Origin: Oscillospiraceae bacterium
GTDB taxonomy: Bacteria > Bacillota_A > Clostridia > Oscillospirales > Oscillospiraceae
Assembly: GCA_017481325.1 (NCBI GenBank)
Contig: JAFUPG010000084.1
Span: 1-22,984, forward strand
Length of the DNA: 22,984 nt
Direction of reading: 5' to 3'
Both the position numbers and the translations under genes were made by a program. The notes under the pieces are model-generated. The model ran no database searches and was not told where the DNA came from. It was given only the letters and a program-made list of their open reading frames with translations. Below, piece after piece: positions 21,167 through 22,984 of this stretch (position 1 is the stretch's first letter; each line of letters starts with the position of its first letter).

Positions 21167-21718
21167 ATGGAACAGCAAACCGAACATTACAATCCCGCAG
21201 AAATCACAAATGAAAAGAAAGAACGTGTGGCACTGGGTCTTCTGGGCGCTCTGCTGTTTTCTCTGGCAGGTGCAGCGCTATATTTGATCCTGCGCAAGGT
21301 CGGCTACATCGCCAGCATTACCGGCCTTGCCACCGCCTATATCTCCTTCTTCGGCTACGGTCTCTTCTCCGGCAATAAGGAGAGCAAGAAGGGCATGGTC
21401 GCCGCTGCGGTTTTTGCAGTCCTGATCACCGCCATTTCCTGCTTTGTAGCTTTTGGCTGGGATCTCTACGCCGCAGCTAAGGCTGATGACATCGTTATCC
21501 CCTTCTCCCGGCTGTTCAACGATACCATTGAACTGCTGAAAAAAGGACAGGTCAGCTATATCAAGGGCATTTATGAGATCACCTATTCTATGGATTCCTC
21601 CGGCTTCTACAAGGATCTGGGTATGTCTCTGCTCTTCTGCGGTCTGGGTATCTTTGGCTTTATCCGCAGCACCAGCCACAAGGTTCGTGCCAAAGAGCAA
21701 GACGGTGCACAGCAATGA
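21167..21718 (+). CDS. Four-helix membrane protein of unknown function
   Basis: A 183-residue protein with a polar N-terminus (1-20) and four hydrophobic segments (about 22-42, 48-68, 77-99 and 151-167). Residues 100-150 between helices 3 and 4 form a mostly polar outer or inner loop. The family is not known to me; the pattern of a small polytopic protein with LLGALLFSLAGAALYLILRKVGYI resembles proteins seen in many Clostridia of unknown role. AAAGAGAGAAA serves as a weak ribosome site. It follows the Clp gene by 21 bp and overlaps the HAD gene by ATGA (21715-21718). Confidence 0.75.
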   Translation: MEQQTEHYNPAEITNEKKERVALGLLGALLFSLAGAALYLILRKVGYIASITGLATAYISFFGYGLFSGNKESKKGMVAAAVFAVLITAISCFVAFGWDLYAAAKADDIVIPFSRLFNDTIELLKKGQVSYIKGIYEITYSMDSSGFYKDLGMSLLFCGLGIFGFIRSTSHKVRAKEQDGAQQ

Positions 21719-22506
21719 TCAAGGCCATATTCTTTGACATCGACGGTACTCTGGTCTCTCTGAAATCCAGAGTCTATCCCGCCTCCATTCCCGGGGTATT
21801 GAAACAACTCCGTGACAAGGGAATTCTGCTCTTTGTGGCAACGGGGCGCTCCAAGTTTGAGATTGCAGAGGAGCATCTGCTGGACGGCCTGGAATTTGAC
21901 GGCTATCTGACCAATAACGGTCAGGACTGCTATGACGCAGCCGGTAAGAGCACCTACTCCAAGCCTCTGGCAAAGGAAGAAGTGGCTGCGATCCTGCAGT
22001 GGACAAAGGAACACAACGAGCCCTGCTGGATGGTCAGCGGCAAGGAGAGCCGTCTGAGCTTCACCACAGAGCGCAGTGACGAGGCCTTCCGTGAGATCCA
22101 TACCCGAAATCCTGCCGTAGGCTCTCTGGATCATATGTTGGAGGATGATGTCTATAAGATCGTCCTGTTTCTGGATCGGGTGGAGGCGAAAGAGCCCCTG
22201 GCTTTGGCGCCCAACTGCCGCTGGACACAGTGGGCGGAGCATGGCTGCGACATTATCTGTGCCGACGGCGGCAAGGTCAATGCGCTGCGGGAGATCGTGG
22301 CTTCTTATGGCATTCGACCGGAGGAGGTTATGGCCTTCGGCGACTCTCAGAACGATATGGAGATGATGCAGGCCGCAGGCATCGGCATTGCCATGGACAA
22401 TGCCACCCAGGAATGCAAGGACATTGCGGATTACATCACCGACGACTGCGATGCAGACGGCATTGCCAAAGCGCTGCAGCACTTCGGTCTGATCGACACA
22501 TATTAA
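21715..22506 (+). CDS. Cof-type HAD-superfamily phosphatase
   Basis: A 263-residue HAD hydrolase of the Cof (IIB) subfamily, which removes phosphate from small molecules such as sugar phosphates or nucleotides. Motif I is FFDIDGTL with nucleophile Asp8 and acid Asp10; motif II FVATGRS follows; the Lys of GGKVNAL and motif IV GDSQNDMEMMQAAGIGIAMDNA are intact, as is the small cap domain between. The exact substrate cannot be told, because the subfamily is promiscuous. It is the last gene of the operon and is followed by a strong terminator. Confidence 0.92.
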   Translation: MIKAIFFDIDGTLVSLKSRVYPASIPGVLKQLRDKGILLFVATGRSKFEIAEEHLLDGLEFDGYLTNNGQDCYDAAGKSTYSKPLAKEEVAAILQWTKEHNEPCWMVSGKESRLSFTTERSDEAFREIHTRNPAVGSLDHMLEDDVYKIVLFLDRVEAKEPLALAPNCRWTQWAEHGCDIICADGGKVNALREIVASYGIRPEEVMAFGDSQNDMEMMQAAGIGIAMDNATQECKDIADYITDDCDADGIAKALQHFGLIDTY

Positions 22507-22512
22507 GTGAAA

Positions 22513-22548
22513 AACAGGGCTGTCTCGTTTTTGAGGCAGCCCTTGTTT
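22513..22548 (+). terminator. Terminator of the long operon
   Basis: ACAGGGCTGTCTC (from 22514) and GAGGCAGCCCTTGT (22533-22546) form a stem of about 13 bp (one bulge and a G-U pair) with a T-rich loop, then TTTAT. It lies 7 bp past the stop of the HAD gene and closes the unit begun near 11835. Confidence 0.85.
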
Positions 22549-22984
22549 ATTAAGCCGGATGCGGAACGAACAAGGCCATGACGCAAACGGATGTGCATCG
22601 GTGAGGCTAAGGACTAATAACTAAGAACTAATAACTGAGGTATCGGCTCCGCCGATGGGATTTGAAATAGAGTCAAATAGATGTTTATCGAACTGTTTGC
22701 TGCACGATCGATCGCCTCCGTAGGGCGCAACCAATGGGTGCGCCGAAACCTGCTTCGCCATCGTTAGAAGCCGTAGGGGCTATTATCAATCGCCCGTGGC
22801 ACTGTGGTTTTCAGAAGAACCCTCGTCGAACCTCGTAGTACTTTGTAACTTTTAAAGCTTTATATCTTTGCATAATCGTTTTTCTCAATAATTGTATTAA
22901 TGCTTACAAAATGCAACGAAGGGTCACTTTTAGAAAGTAAAGAATAAGCTGTTACAGAGTAGTAGCACTCTGTTAATACTAATA
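22549..22984. repeat. Non-coding, repeat-rich tail
   Basis: No credible gene is seen on either strand. The stretch holds ACTAATAACT twice (near 22611-22636), a hairpin ATCGGC/GCCGAT (22641-22656), a dyad GGGCGCA/TGCGCC around 22725-22743, and CGTAGGGG with ATCGCCCGTGG near 22772-22797. Such GTAGGGGCG...CGCCC units occur as scattered intergenic repeats in gut Clostridia (general knowledge). From about 22840 on the DNA is AT-rich and ends with CAGAGT/ACTCTG (22955-22972). The call as a dispersed repeat is tentative. Confidence 0.4.

Noticed and set aside
1..22984. CRISPR array, tRNA or rRNA genes
   Set aside because: No regularly spaced direct repeats of suitable length and no tRNA or rRNA signature were seen.

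Overview
The window looks like a chromosomal segment of a Gram-positive gut-type Clostridia member (Oscillospiraceae/Ruminococcaceae-like). This is inferred from GC-rich Firmicutes-style genes with strong AGGAGG ribosome sites, an ECF transporter ecfA1-ecfA2-ecfT-truA cluster, a zinc-finger ClpE-type ATPase, DUF1292 and RNase P RNA. The exact taxon cannot be fixed from the sequence alone.

Layout, left to right. (1) Bases 1-141 are the edge of an IS3-like insertion sequence: the first 23 codons of a transposase, leftward, with a hairpin that would hide its ribosome site in read-through RNA. (2) 161-1590, minus strand: a PAP2/AUR1-like phosphatase and a PlsC-like acyltransferase, overlapping by 4 bp. 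(3) 1804-5179, minus strand: murD-ispD-ispF plus an unknown membrane protein, joining peptidoglycan precursor and isoprenoid (undecaprenyl carrier) synthesis in one transcript. (4) 5294-5775: RNase P RNA (rnpB) on the plus strand, with its promoter back to back with the murD promoter. (5) 5776-8460: a visibly AT-rich block holding a candidate small RNA, a membrane protein of unknown function, an RCC1-repeat/coiled-coil protein and a divergent XRE-type regulator. It differs in base use from everything around it and looks acquired. (6) 8522-11571, minus strand: tcdA (ThiF-fold tRNA t6A dehydratase), a membrane-anchored SurA/PpiC-like foldase, a candidate 6S RNA and a DUF1292 protein. (7) 11904-22506, plus strand: nine tightly packed genes that look like a single operon of about 10.7 kb: class A penicillin-binding protein, rRNA-type methyltransferase, ecfA1, ecfA2, ecfT, truA, clpE-like, a four-helix membrane protein and a Cof-type HAD phosphatase, closed by a strong terminator. 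(8) 22549-22984 is non-coding and repeat-rich.

Themes: cell-envelope building (PBP, MurD, IspDF, PlsC, PAP2, foldase), RNA processing and modification (rnpB, TruA, methyltransferase, TcdA, 6S) and vitamin uptake (ECF module, no S-component here). The best candidates for something new are the AT-rich XRE/RCC1/membrane-protein module with its shared control region, the two-hairpin small RNA beside it, and the zinc-ribbon-like insertion in the penicillin-binding protein. All functional statements rest on reading motifs by eye; no database search was possible.
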